Part shown: in pieces, positions 42,265 through 49,904 of the stretch
How positions within the stretch are numbered: position 1 is the first letter of the stretch
Layout of the letters: every line of letters begins with the position of its first letter
Assembly: GCF_900188445.1 (NCBI RefSeq)
Contig: NZ_FZOR01000052.1
Span: 1-53,977 of the forward strand
Direction: 5' to 3'
Length of the DNA stretch: 53,977 nucleotides
Source of the DNA: Actinomadura meyerae
GTDB taxonomy: Bacteria; Actinomycetota; Actinomycetes; Streptosporangiales; Streptosporangiaceae
The notes under the pieces: generated by a model
What the model saw: only the letters and a program-made list of their open reading frames with translations
What the model was told of the DNA's origin: nothing
The model's database searches: none
Program-made: the position numbers and the translations under genes

Positions 42265-43506
42265 TCAGCGCGACGTCCCGGCGCGCCGCTTGGCCCAGAT
42301 GTCGAACGCCACCGCCGCCAGCAGCACCAGCCCCTTGATCAGCATGACCCGCTCGCTCGGCGCGCCGAGCAGCGACATCCCGTTGTTGATCACGCCCATG
42401 ATCAGGCCGCCGGTGATCGCGCCGACCACCTTGCCGACCCCGCCCTGCACGGCCGCGCCGCCGATGAACGCCGCCGCGATCGCGTCCAGCTCGAACATGT
42501 TCCCGGCGGTCGGGCCCGCCTGGTTCAGCCGTCCCGCGAACACGATCCCGGCGACGGCCGACAGCACGCCCATGTTGACGAACAGCCAGAACGACACCGA
42601 CTTCACCTTGATGCCGGACAGCCGCGCCGCGAGCGGGTTGCCGCCGAGCGCGTACACGTGCCGGCCGAACACGGCCCGGTTCATCACCAGCGTGGAGCCG
42701 AGCACCAGCGCGCCCAGCAGGACGAGCACCCACGGCATGTTCTTGAACCGGGCGAGCTGCACGGCCATGAACATGACGACCACGACCGCGAGGGCGTTGC
42801 GCAGCGCGAACACGGGGAGCGGCTCGACCTGCTGCCCGTACCGGATGCGCCCCTGCCGGTTCCGCCAGCCGAGCGCCACGTACCCGCCGACCAGCGCCAG
42901 CGCGACCAGCAGCGTGAACAGGTCGGCGCCGCCGAGCGGACCGAGCCCGATGTTGCCGAGGTAGCCGGACAGGAAGCCGTTCGCGATCGTGCGCACCTCG
43001 TCCGGGAACGGGCCGATGCCCTGGTTGCCGAGGATGGTGAGGGTCAGCGCCCGGAACACCAGCATCCCGGCCAGCGTCACGATGAACGCCGGGATCTCGA
43101 AGTAGGCGATCCAGTACCCCTGCCACGCGCCGATCGCCGCGCCGGCGAGCAGCGTCAGCAGGATCGCGAGCGGCCACGGCACGTCGTGCTCGACCATCAG
43201 CACCGCAGCGATCGCGCCGGTCACCGCGACCACCGACCCCACCGACAGGTCGATGTGCCCGCCGATGATGATCAGGATCATCCCGATGGCGAGGATCAGG
43301 ATGTAGGAGTTCTGGACGATGATGTTGGAGATGTTCTGCGGGGACAGCAGCTGCCCGTCGGTGAGCACCGCGAACAGCGCCACGATCAGCGCGAACGCGA
43401 TGTAGATCCCGCTCTGCCGCAGGTTGACCGGCAGGCCGCGGCCCTGCTTCGGCCGCTCCGCAGGCGGCGGTGCCAGGGCCTTCCCGGCCGGTGCGACGCT
43501 GCTCAT
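42265..43506 (-). CDS. mmsB: multiple-sugar ABC transporter permease (MmsB/GguB-like)
   Basis: 413 residues, about ten membrane helices, BPD_transp_2 (ribose/xylose-type) permease. Characteristic segments are IIIGGHIDLSVGSVVAVTGA, GYWIAYFEIPAFIVTLAGM, GRHVYALGGNPLAARLSGI and AAAFIGGAAVQGGVGKVVGA. A longer loop near the centre (ALGWRNRQGRIRYGQQVE) is typical of the GguB/XylH group that handles arabinose, xylose, glucose or galactose. ATG at 43506 overlaps the stop of the ATPase gene in ATGA, so subunits are coupled. The neighbouring araBAD genes make L-arabinose the likeliest substrate. Confidence 0.92.
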   Translation of the reverse strand: MSSVAPAGKALAPPPAERPKQGRGLPVNLRQSGIYIAFALIVALFAVLTDGQLLSPQNISNIIVQNSYILILAIGMILIIIGGHIDLSVGSVVAVTGAIAAVLMVEHDVPWPLAILLTLLAGAAIGAWQGYWIAYFEIPAFIVTLAGMLVFRALTLTILGNQGIGPFPDEVRTIANGFLSGYLGNIGLGPLGGADLFTLLVALALVGGYVALGWRNRQGRIRYGQQVEPLPVFALRNALAVVVVMFMAVQLARFKNMPWVLVLLGALVLGSTLVMNRAVFGRHVYALGGNPLAARLSGIKVKSVSFWLFVNMGVLSAVAGIVFAGRLNQAGPTAGNMFELDAIAAAFIGGAAVQGGVGKVVGAITGGLIMGVINNGMSLLGAPSERVMLIKGLVLLAAVAFDIWAKRRAGTSR

Positions 43507-45125
43507 GCTCTGGTCTCCTCGGTCCGCTGGGCCGGCCCGTCCTCCCGGGCGGGCTCGATCCGCTCCGTCTGCTCCGTCTGCCGGGCCGGCGCCGTCTGCT
43601 GGGTCTGCCGGGTCATGAACTGCATGAGCCGCTCGGGGGTCGCCTCGGCGCGGGTGACCTCGCCGGTGATCCGGCCCTCGGCCATCGCGTACAGGCGGTC
43701 GCAGATCCCGATCAGCTCCGGCAGCTCGGACGAGATCACCAGCACGGCGCGGCCCTGGTCGGCCAGCCGGTTGATGATCGAGTAGATCTCGTACTTGGCG
43801 CCGACGTCGATGCCCCGGGTGGGCTCGTCCAGGATCAGCACGTCCGCGTCCGTGAAGATCCACTTGGACAGGACGACCTTCTGCTGGTTGCCGCCGCTGA
43901 GCTGCCCGGCCGGGGTGAGGACGCTCGGCGTCCTGATGTTCAGCTCGGTGCGGAACCGCTCGGCGGTCGCGTACTCGCGGCCCGCGTCCACCCAGCCGGC
44001 CCGCGCGAGGCCGCGCAGCCCGGCGGCGGAGACGTTCCGCCTGACGTCCTCGATGAGGTTGAGGCCGTAGGTCTTGCGGTCCTCGGTCGCGTAGGCGATC
44101 CCGTGCCGGATCGCGTCGGTGACCGTGCGGACCGAGATCTCCTCGCCGTCCTTGTAGACGCGGCCGCTGATCCCGGTGCCGTAGCTGCGGCCGAACACGC
44201 TCATCGCGAGCTCGGTGCGGCCCGCGCCCATCAGGCCCGCGAGCCCGACGATCTCGCCGCGGCGCAGCGTGAGGGAGGCCCGGTCCACCACGACCCGGCC
44301 GTGCTGGGTGGGGGAGTGGACGGTCCAGTCCTCGATCCGCAGCACCTCGTCGCCGATCGCGGGGACGCGTTCGGGGAACCGGTGCTCCAGGTCGCGGCCG
44401 ACCATCCCGGCGATGATGCGGTCCTCCGAGACGCCGGAGCGCATGTCGAGCGTCTCGATCGTCCGGCCGTCCCGCAGGATCGTCGTGGAGTCGGCGATCG
44501 CGCGGATCTCGTTCAGCTTGTGCGAGATGATCACGCAGGTGATGCCCTCGTCCCGCAGCCCGCGCAGCAGGTCGAGCAGGTGCGCGGAGTCGGCGTCGTT
44601 CAGCGCGGCGGTCGGCTCGTCCAGGATGAGCAGCTTCACCCGCTTCGACAGCGCCTTGGCGATCTCGACGAGCTGCTGCTTGCCGACGCCGAGCTCCATC
44701 GCCGGCGTCACCGGGTTCTCGCGCAGCCCGACCCGCTCCAGCAGCCGGGCCGCGTCGGCGTTGGTCCGGTTCCAGTCGATCAGCCCGAACCGCCCGCGGC
44801 GCTCGTTGCCGAGGTAGATGTTCTCGGCGACCGACAGGTACGGGCTGAGCGCCAGCTCCTGGTGGATGATGACGATCCCGCGCTGCTCGCTGTCGCGGAT
44901 GCCGGAGAACCGGCAGGGCTCGCCCTCGAACTCGATCTCGCCGGTGTAGTCGCCGTGCGGGTGGACGCCGGACAGCACCTTCATCAGCGTCGACTTCCCG
45001 GCGCCGTTCTCGCCGCAGATCGCGTGGATCTCGCCGCGCCGCACCTCCAGGTTCACGTCCTGGAGGGCGGTGACCGCGGGGAAGGTCTTGGTGATGCCGC
45101 GCATCCGCAGTATCGCGTCGGTCAT
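43503..45125 (-). CDS. mmsA: multiple-sugar ABC transporter ATP-binding protein (MmsA/GguA-like)
   Basis: 540 residues with two ABC domains. Domain 1 has Walker A GENGAGKSTLMK, Q-loop region VIIHQELALSP, a variant signature ELGVGKQQLVEIAKAL and Walker B LLILDEPTAAL. Domain 2 has a degenerate Walker A LMGAGRTEL, signature LSGGNQQKV and Walker B VLILDEPTRGIDVG. This asymmetric layout is normal for monosaccharide importers of the RbsA/XylG/GguA type. The C-terminal ~35 residues are Gln/Glu/Thr-rich and disordered. ATG at 45125 lies 64 bases behind the binding-protein gene, separated by a long hairpin; the stop overlaps the permease start. Confidence 0.93.
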   Translation of the reverse strand: MTDAILRMRGITKTFPAVTALQDVNLEVRRGEIHAICGENGAGKSTLMKVLSGVHPHGDYTGEIEFEGEPCRFSGIRDSEQRGIVIIHQELALSPYLSVAENIYLGNERRGRFGLIDWNRTNADAARLLERVGLRENPVTPAMELGVGKQQLVEIAKALSKRVKLLILDEPTAALNDADSAHLLDLLRGLRDEGITCVIISHKLNEIRAIADSTTILRDGRTIETLDMRSGVSEDRIIAGMVGRDLEHRFPERVPAIGDEVLRIEDWTVHSPTQHGRVVVDRASLTLRRGEIVGLAGLMGAGRTELAMSVFGRSYGTGISGRVYKDGEEISVRTVTDAIRHGIAYATEDRKTYGLNLIEDVRRNVSAAGLRGLARAGWVDAGREYATAERFRTELNIRTPSVLTPAGQLSGGNQQKVVLSKWIFTDADVLILDEPTRGIDVGAKYEIYSIINRLADQGRAVLVISSELPELIGICDRLYAMAEGRITGEVTRAEATPERLMQFMTRQTQQTAPARQTEQTERIEPAREDGPAQRTEETRA

Positions 45126-45141
45126 GGTTCTCCTCGCGGAC

Positions 45142-45184
45142 GGGCGGGCGCCGCCCCGGGAGAGGTTCCGGGGGGCGCCCGCCC
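45142..45184 (-). terminator. long intercistronic hairpin between binding-protein and ATPase genes
   Basis: GGGCGGGCGCC (45142-45152) pairs with GGCGCCCGCCC (45174-45184), and CCCCGG (45154-45159) pairs with CCGGGG (45168-45173), giving 17 base pairs with a single bulged G and an 8-base loop. No U run follows. Such a structure between a sugar-binding protein and its membrane genes usually protects the upstream message or terminates partially, so the binding protein is made in excess. Confidence 0.75.
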
Positions 45185-45189
45185 CGCTG

Positions 45190-46320
45190 TCACCCCAGTT
45201 GGGCCTCGGTGTAGTAGCCGGTGTCGATGAGCTCCTTCTTGTAGTTGCCCTTGTTCACGACGACCGGGTTGAGCAGGTAGGACGGCACGACCTTCACGCC
45301 GTTGTCGTAGTCCTTGACGTTGTTCACCTCGGGCTTGCCGCCCTTCAGCACGGCGTCCGCCATCTTCACGGTGACCGCGGCGAGCTGCCGGGTGTCCTTG
45401 TAGACGGTGGAGTACTGCTCGCCCGCGATGATCGACTTGACCGAGGCGACCTCGGCGTCCTGGCCGGTCACGACCGGGTAGGGCTGGCCGGGCGTCCCGT
45501 AGCCGTTGGACTTCAGCGCCGACAGGATGCCGATCGACAGCCCGTCATAGGGGGACAGGACGCCGTTCACCTTCGTCCCGCCGCCGTAGTGCCGGGTGAG
45601 GAGGTCCTCCATGCGCTTCTGCGCCCGCTCGGCCTCCCAGCGGAGCGTCGCGATCGTCTTGAAGTCGGTCTGGCCGCTCTTGACGACGAGGGCCTTCCGG
45701 TCGAGGTATGGCTTCAGGGTGTCCATGGCGCCGTTGTAGAAGTACGTGGAGTTGTTGTCGTCGGGCGAGCCGGCGAAGACCTCGATGTTGAACGGGCCCT
45801 TCGCGGTGCCCTCGGAGCCGTCCGGCTTCTTCAGCCCGAGGCCGGCGAGCAGGGACGTCGCCTGCAGGACGCCGACCTTGTAGTTGTCGAAGGTGGCGTA
45901 GTAGTCGACGTTCGGGGAGTTGCGGATCAGCCGGTCGTAGGAGATGACCGGGACGCCCTTGTCGGCCGCCTTCTGGAGCTGCGTGGTGAGCGCGGTGCCG
46001 TCGATGGACGCGATCACCAGCAGCCGGGCGCCCTTGGTGATCTGGTTGTCGATCTGGTTGGCCTGGGTGGGGATGTCGTTCTCGGCGTACTGGAGGTCGA
46101 CCTTGTAGCCGAGCTGCTCCAGCTGCTTCTTGAGGTTGTCGCCGTCGTGGATCCAGCGTTCGGACGAGCGGGTGGGCATCGTGACGCCGACGAGCGCGCC
46201 CGCCGCCGGCTTCTTGTCGGCCTTCTCCTTGTCGACGGTCTTCTGGGTCGAGCCGCACGCGGTCATGCCGAGCGCGAGGCCGAGGCCCAGCGCCAGGCTG
46301 ACGAGCTTCCTGTGCTTCAA
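45190..46320 (-). CDS. chvE: multiple-sugar ABC transporter substrate-binding lipoprotein (ChvE-like)
   Basis: 376 residues. A lipoprotein signal peptide ends in lipobox GMTAC with Cys22, after a basic start and a Leu/Ala/Gly core. The type I periplasmic-binding fold follows: GALVGVTMPTRSSERW, QLGYKVDLQYAENDIPTQAN, GVPVISYDRLIRNSPNVDYY, VEVFAG-like EVFAGSPDDNNS, VNGVLSPYDGLSIGILSAL and PVVTGQDAEVASVKSI. The TRSSERWIHDG and YDRLI segments are typical of ChvE-type proteins, which bind L-arabinose, D-glucose, D-galactose or D-xylose. ATG at 46320 is preceded by a promoter region with TTGACA and two LacI-type operator candidates. Confidence 0.93.
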   Translation of the reverse strand: MKHRKLVSLALGLGLALGMTACGSTQKTVDKEKADKKPAAGALVGVTMPTRSSERWIHDGDNLKKQLEQLGYKVDLQYAENDIPTQANQIDNQITKGARLLVIASIDGTALTTQLQKAADKGVPVISYDRLIRNSPNVDYYATFDNYKVGVLQATSLLAGLGLKKPDGSEGTAKGPFNIEVFAGSPDDNNSTYFYNGAMDTLKPYLDRKALVVKSGQTDFKTIATLRWEAERAQKRMEDLLTRHYGGGTKVNGVLSPYDGLSIGILSALKSNGYGTPGQPYPVVTGQDAEVASVKSIIAGEQYSTVYKDTRQLAAVTVKMADAVLKGGKPEVNNVKDYDNGVKVVPSYLLNPVVVNKGNYKKELIDTGYYTEAQLG

Positions 46321-46359
46321 CGTCTCACCTCGGGGGTGGTGCCGGTGTCCCGGTCACAG

Positions 46360-46385
46360 TGTTACCGGTCACACTGGCATGTCAA
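46360..46385 (-). promoter_or_regulatory. promoter -35 and proximal LacI-type operator of the sugar transporter operon
   Basis: On the minus strand TTGACA is at 46385-46380, and the operator-like TGTTACCGGTCACA (46360-46373 on the plus strand) lies directly downstream, where the -10 would be. It matches 11 of 14 positions of the perfect araD operator, including the central CG. It sits inside a longer dyad, AGTGTTACCGGTCACACT (46358-46375). Confidence 0.55.
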
Positions 46386-46424
46386 GGGCCCCCGTGGCCC
46401 GCGTCACAACCGTGACCCGGTTGT

Positions 46425-46438
46425 TGTTATCGCAAACA
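46425..46438. promoter_or_regulatory. distal LacI-type operator of the sugar transporter operon
   Basis: TGTTATCGCAAACA matches 12 of 14 positions of the araD operator and is even closer to the one before the first lacI gene. Its centre is 65 bp upstream of the proximal operator centre, a spacing compatible with looping. Confidence 0.6.
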
Positions 46439-46498
46439 TCCGGCGCCGGGCGCGGGCCCGGGCACAGGCCGCCCGGATGGGGGTGGCGCGCCGGGCCG

Positions 46499-46669
46499 TC
46501 AGCGGGTGGGGCGGGAGCCCCGGCGGTGCCCCATCCGCAGGCCGCTCAGCACCAGGTTGATCAGGAAAAGCACGATCCCGATGATCAGCAGGTAGAAAAG
46601 GCCCTTCACGACGACGCCGATGATGCCCAGCGCCACCGCGATGAGCAGGATGAACAGGAACAGTGCCAC
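46499..46669 (-). CDS. small membrane protein of 56 residues
   Basis: Starts with GTG at 46669, six bases behind GGGAGGGAG. It encodes two near-continuous hydrophobic segments, VALFLFILLIAVALGIIGVV and GLFYLLIIGIVLFLINLVL, joined by a single Lys-Gly, and a basic tail (GHRRGSRPTR). The strong ribosome site and consistent codon use indicate a real gene. Function unknown; single- or two-helix peptides of this kind are common in actinomycetes. It lies 31 bases downstream of the PRC-barrel gene on the same strand and may be co-transcribed with it. Confidence 0.7.
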   Translation of the reverse strand: MALFLFILLIAVALGIIGVVVKGLFYLLIIGIVLFLINLVLSGLRMGHRRGSRPTR

Positions 46670-46700
46670 GGTGCGCTCCCTCCCGGAACGGGGCCGGCGC

Positions 46701-47054
46701 TCAGCGGCGCGCGAGCCGGCGCTCGTCCGGCGCGGCCTGGTAGGCCAGCTCGTAGTGGGCGAAGACCGCGCCCTCGTCGGCGGCGAGCAGCTCGCCGTCG
46801 GTGTCGATCGCGGGCGCGGTCTTGATCTGCTTCTTCGGGTGGGCGACCCGGACGTGGTCCGGCCCGACCGTCGCCCCGTCGAGCGGCGCGAACACCAGCC
46901 GCTGCCGCATCGGCATGCCCGTCTTGATGGTGGCGAAGGCCGGCTGGTCGGTGAGGGTGTCGACGTAGACGGCCTCCAGCTCGCCGACCTTGCTCCCGGA
47001 CTCGTCGAGCACGGGCCGGCCGCGCCACTCCCGGATGTCCTCGATCTGGAACAT
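46701..47054 (-). CDS. PRC-barrel domain protein
   Basis: 117 residues. The N-terminal ~75 residues are a PRC-barrel: IREWRGRPVLDESGSKVGEL, VYVDTLTDQPAFATIKTG, then RLVFAPLDGATVGPDHVRVA. The rest is an acidic helix-prone tail (ELLAADEGAVFAHYELAY). PRC-barrels are small beta-barrel binding modules found in photosynthetic reaction centres, RimM and many stress-associated actinomycete proteins; the partner here is unknown. ATG at 47054 follows GCGAGGGAC. It lies in the dormancy-like block downstream of the radical SAM gene. Confidence 0.82.
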   Translation of the reverse strand: MFQIEDIREWRGRPVLDESGSKVGELEAVYVDTLTDQPAFATIKTGMPMRQRLVFAPLDGATVGPDHVRVAHPKKQIKTAPAIDTDGELLAADEGAVFAHYELAYQAAPDERRLARR

Positions 47055-47145
47055 GTCCCTCGCCCAGCCTTCTGGATCGGATGCCTGTTCCAGGATCTAC
47101 CCAGCTCACAGCGGTTATGTCCGGTTGGGGGCCGGGTTCGGCGGG

Positions 47146-47190
47146 GTCATGTCCGGCGGGGTCATGTCCGGCGGGGTCATGTCCGGTGGG
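47146..47190. repeat. 15-bp tandem repeat (three copies) across the radical SAM stop
   Basis: GTCATGTCCGGCGGG occurs at 47146-47160 and 47161-47175, and with one change at 47176-47190. On the minus strand the first copy read contains ACATGA, the last Thr codon and TGA stop of the radical SAM gene; the next two copies repeat the same codons and stop downstream. Confidence 0.9.
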
Positions 47191-48373
47191 GCCGGGGCAT
47201 CGGGAGGCCGTGGGCGGCGAGGTCGTCCGGGTAGGGGAACGAGCCGGGCTCGTAGGAGCACCAGGGCTCGGCCGCGTAGGGGTCGCCCGACACCGCGAGG
47301 GCGCGCGAGCGGGAGCCGCCGCAGATCGTCCGGAACTCGCAGGCGCCGCACTTCCCGGTGAGGTTGGCGGTGTCGCGCAGGCCCGTGAACAGCGGCGCGT
47401 GCCGATAGATGTCCGGCAGCGGCTCCCGCCGGACGTCGCCGGCCGCGGCGGGCAGGAACCCGCTCGGGTGGACGGTGCCCCGGTGCGAGACGAACACGAA
47501 CCCGCGTGCCGAGCCGACGTCCATGGGCGGGCGCCGGGCGCGCCGCACCGGCAGGTCGAGCTCGTCCAGCCGCCGCCGCAGCGTCGCGTAGAGCGGCCCG
47601 AGCCCCAGCACCTCGGCGTGGTCGGCGCCGTGCCGCGCGAGGATCTCCCGCTGGACGGCGATCCGGCGGAAGTGGTGGGCCTCGGTCGTCCGGGCGGGAA
47701 TGTGGGCGCCCGCGTCGTAGACGAAGTTCAGGACGTCCTCCACCTGGAGCGGGTCGAGCCCCGGCAGCAGCCTGCCGCGCCCGGTCGGGACGAGCAGGAA
47801 CGCGCTCCACGTCAGCGCGCCCATCTCCCGCACGAGCCGCACGATCTCCGGCAGGTCGGTGAGGTTGTGCCCGGCGACCGTCGTGTTGATCTGGACCTTC
47901 AGGCCGAGGTCGCGGGCGGCGCGCCAGGCGTCCAGCGTCCAGCCGTAGACGCCGGGCGTCGCTCGGAACGCGTCGTGGATCCGCTCCGTCGACCCGTCGA
48001 GGCTCAGCGAGATCGCCCGCGCGCCCGCGTCCCGGAGCCGGGCCAGGCCCGCCGCGGTGAGCGTCGGCGTGCCGGACGGGGAGACCGCGACCGGCAGCCC
48101 GAGCCGGGTCCCGTGCCGGACGAGTTCGTAGAGGTCGGGCCGCTGGAAGGGGTCGCCGCCGGTGATGACGAACACCGGCGCCGGCCGGCCGAACGAGGCG
48201 ACCTGCGCCATCAGGCCGCGCGCCTCGGTCGTGGTGAGCTCGCCGGGGTCGCGGTCGGGCCGGGCCTCGGCGCGGCAGTGCCGGCAGGCCAGGGGGCACG
48301 CCCGCGTGGCCTCCCAGATCACGATGAACGGCCGGTCGCCGGAGTCGTGGCGGGGCGTGCGGATCTCCTTCAT
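47177..48373 (-). CDS. radical SAM protein with C-terminal SPASM-like Cys cluster
   Basis: 398 residues. The radical SAM [4Fe-4S] motif is Cys26, Cys30 and Cys33 in RACPLACRHCRAEARP, followed by VFVITGGDPFQRPDLYELV and AISLSLDGSTERIHDAFR. The C-terminus holds GKCGACEFRTICGGSRSRAL and a further Cys in EPWCSYEPG, the layout of SPASM-type auxiliary cluster domains and of the actinobacterial TIGR04053-like group. Such enzymes modify peptides or cofactors; no precursor peptide gene is seen nearby. ATG at 48373 overlaps the stop of the nitronate monooxygenase gene (ATGA), so the two are translated together. The stop lies in a 15-bp tandem repeat. Confidence 0.88.
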   Translation of the reverse strand: MKEIRTPRHDSGDRPFIVIWEATRACPLACRHCRAEARPDRDPGELTTTEARGLMAQVASFGRPAPVFVITGGDPFQRPDLYELVRHGTRLGLPVAVSPSGTPTLTAAGLARLRDAGARAISLSLDGSTERIHDAFRATPGVYGWTLDAWRAARDLGLKVQINTTVAGHNLTDLPEIVRLVREMGALTWSAFLLVPTGRGRLLPGLDPLQVEDVLNFVYDAGAHIPARTTEAHHFRRIAVQREILARHGADHAEVLGLGPLYATLRRRLDELDLPVRRARRPPMDVGSARGFVFVSHRGTVHPSGFLPAAAGDVRREPLPDIYRHAPLFTGLRDTANLTGKCGACEFRTICGGSRSRALAVSGDPYAAEPWCSYEPGSFPYPDDLAAHGLPMPRPHRT

Positions 48374-49851
48374 CGGCCGAGGAGGTAGTCGACGGCGTCG
48401 GCGGCGGAGTAGTCGGCTCCGGCCGCCCGGACGAGTTCCGGCAGGAAGCCGAGGTCCTGTCCGAGGGTCAGCAGCGGCGGCTCGGTGTAGCCGTCCGGCC
48501 GGTGCTGGCCGCGGCCGGTGTTCGCGACGAGCCCGTTGCACAGGCAGCGGCGCCCGGTGGTGTCCTCGGCGGCGCCGCCCTTGCGGACGTAGGCGTCGAC
48601 GGGTTCGGCGGGGCAGCGGTAGCCGACCGTCCCGTCCGGCTTGAGGTAGGGGGTCCGCAGGTAGCTGAGGTCGCACAGCCGGGGGCGCGCCGCGTGGACG
48701 TCCGGATCGGAGAGCGTGCCGGGCAGTTCGGCGACCTTGAACGGGAACCCGGTCGAGGAGGCGCGGGGGTCGTTGCGGACCCGGAGCGTCCCGTCCAGCG
48801 CCCGCGCGATGAGCCGCCGCCGCAGCTCCGGGTCGAGGCCGGACTCCCGGGACAGCGCGAACACGCTGCCGGCCTGGACGCCCGCCGCGCCGGCGGATTG
48901 CGCCTCGTCCGGCGCGCCGGGGCGGGCGTGCCCGCCCGCGAGCCAGAACGGCAGGCCGAGCGCGGCGACCTTCGCGGGGTCGATGCGGTCCCGCTTGCCG
49001 TAGACGGGTTCGCCGTTCTCGTCGAGGCGCAGCCGCCCGCGCGGCGGCGCGCTGTGCCCGCCCGCGACGGCCGACTCCAGCACGAACCCGTCCGGGCGGG
49101 TGGCGGGCGACCGGTGCAGGTACATCGCCAGGACGGGCGACGACACGATCGCCAGGAACCGCGGCCGGGGCGCCTCCGTCCCCGGCGGGGCCAGCGAGGC
49201 GGGGTCGAAGGCGAACGGGCGGCCCTCGGCGGCGCCCGCGACGTCGACCGTGACCTTCCCCGGCGACCCGGCGGCGAGCGCGTCCAGCAGCGCGGGGATC
49301 TCGCTCGGGATGCCCGCGCCCATCAGGACGTAGTCGGCGCCCGCCAGCATCGCCCCGTACGCGGCGGCCGGTGTCGCGAGCTGGATCTTCTCCAGGTAGT
49401 TGACGCCGACCGGGCCGCCGTGCCCCTGCTTGGCGAGCCACACCTCGGCGAAGTTCCCCGCGACGGTCAGCTCGTCGCGGGTCCGGTTCGGCCGCAGCCC
49501 GAGCTTCGGCACCGGCCGGAACCGCCGACCCGGCTCGATCCCGCCGGGCACGAAGTAGCGCTCCAGGATCCGCTCGGCCACCCCCGGGAGCGGCAGGTGC
49601 GCGAGCGCGCGGCGCAGGTGGCCGCCCTCGTCGCCGGTCTGGAGGCCGCGCGCGAGGAGGGCGTCCAGCGCCACCCCGGACACCACGCCGAGCTGCCCGG
49701 TCCGCGCGACGGCGCGCGCCAGCCGCCATCCCGAGACGCCCGCGCCCATGCCGCCCTGGATGATGCGGGGCAGGGCCGCGTCGGGCATCCGGGCCCGCTC
49801 GGTGTCGCGCGGCCGGGGCACCGTGGTGGACTCCTGGACGGGTGTGGGCAT
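48370..49851 (-). CDS. nitronate monooxygenase-like FMN enzyme
   Basis: 493 residues, TIM-barrel 2-nitropropane dioxygenase/nitronate monooxygenase family. FMN-site segments are PRIIQGGMGAGVSGWRLARA, GVVSGVALDALLARG, PVGVNYLEKIQLATPAAAYG, ADYVLMGAGIPSEIPALLD, LPFWLAGGHARPG and AGVQAGSVFALSRESG. The last 100 residues (LSYLRTPYLKPDGTVGYRCP and RRCLCNGLVANTG) carry several Cys and go beyond the classic ~330-350-residue enzymes. ATG at 49851 is taken; an in-frame ATG 21 codons later is possible. It is coupled to the radical SAM gene and follows the nitroreductase by 53 bases, so the three probably form one operon. Confidence 0.85.
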   Translation of the reverse strand: MPTPVQESTTVPRPRDTERARMPDAALPRIIQGGMGAGVSGWRLARAVARTGQLGVVSGVALDALLARGLQTGDEGGHLRRALAHLPLPGVAERILERYFVPGGIEPGRRFRPVPKLGLRPNRTRDELTVAGNFAEVWLAKQGHGGPVGVNYLEKIQLATPAAAYGAMLAGADYVLMGAGIPSEIPALLDALAAGSPGKVTVDVAGAAEGRPFAFDPASLAPPGTEAPRPRFLAIVSSPVLAMYLHRSPATRPDGFVLESAVAGGHSAPPRGRLRLDENGEPVYGKRDRIDPAKVAALGLPFWLAGGHARPGAPDEAQSAGAAGVQAGSVFALSRESGLDPELRRRLIARALDGTLRVRNDPRASSTGFPFKVAELPGTLSDPDVHAARPRLCDLSYLRTPYLKPDGTVGYRCPAEPVDAYVRKGGAAEDTTGRRCLCNGLVANTGRGQHRPDGYTEPPLLTLGQDLGFLPELVRAAGADYSAADAVDYLLGR

Positions 49852-49904
49852 CGTTCGCCTCTCTCGGTTCGGATCGGGCGCGTCCGGTAGCGTCCGGTCG
49901 CGGA

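Noticed and set aside
42265..43177. Extension of the second LacI frame upstream beyond 42220
   Set aside because: The extension overlaps the permease in another frame and is Arg/Ala-rich without similarity; the helix-turn-helix starts just after the ATG at 42220.
47146..47190. Three 15-bp direct repeats as a CRISPR or attachment site
   Set aside because: The copies are contiguous without spacers, no cas gene or integrase is nearby, and the unit overlaps a stop codon.
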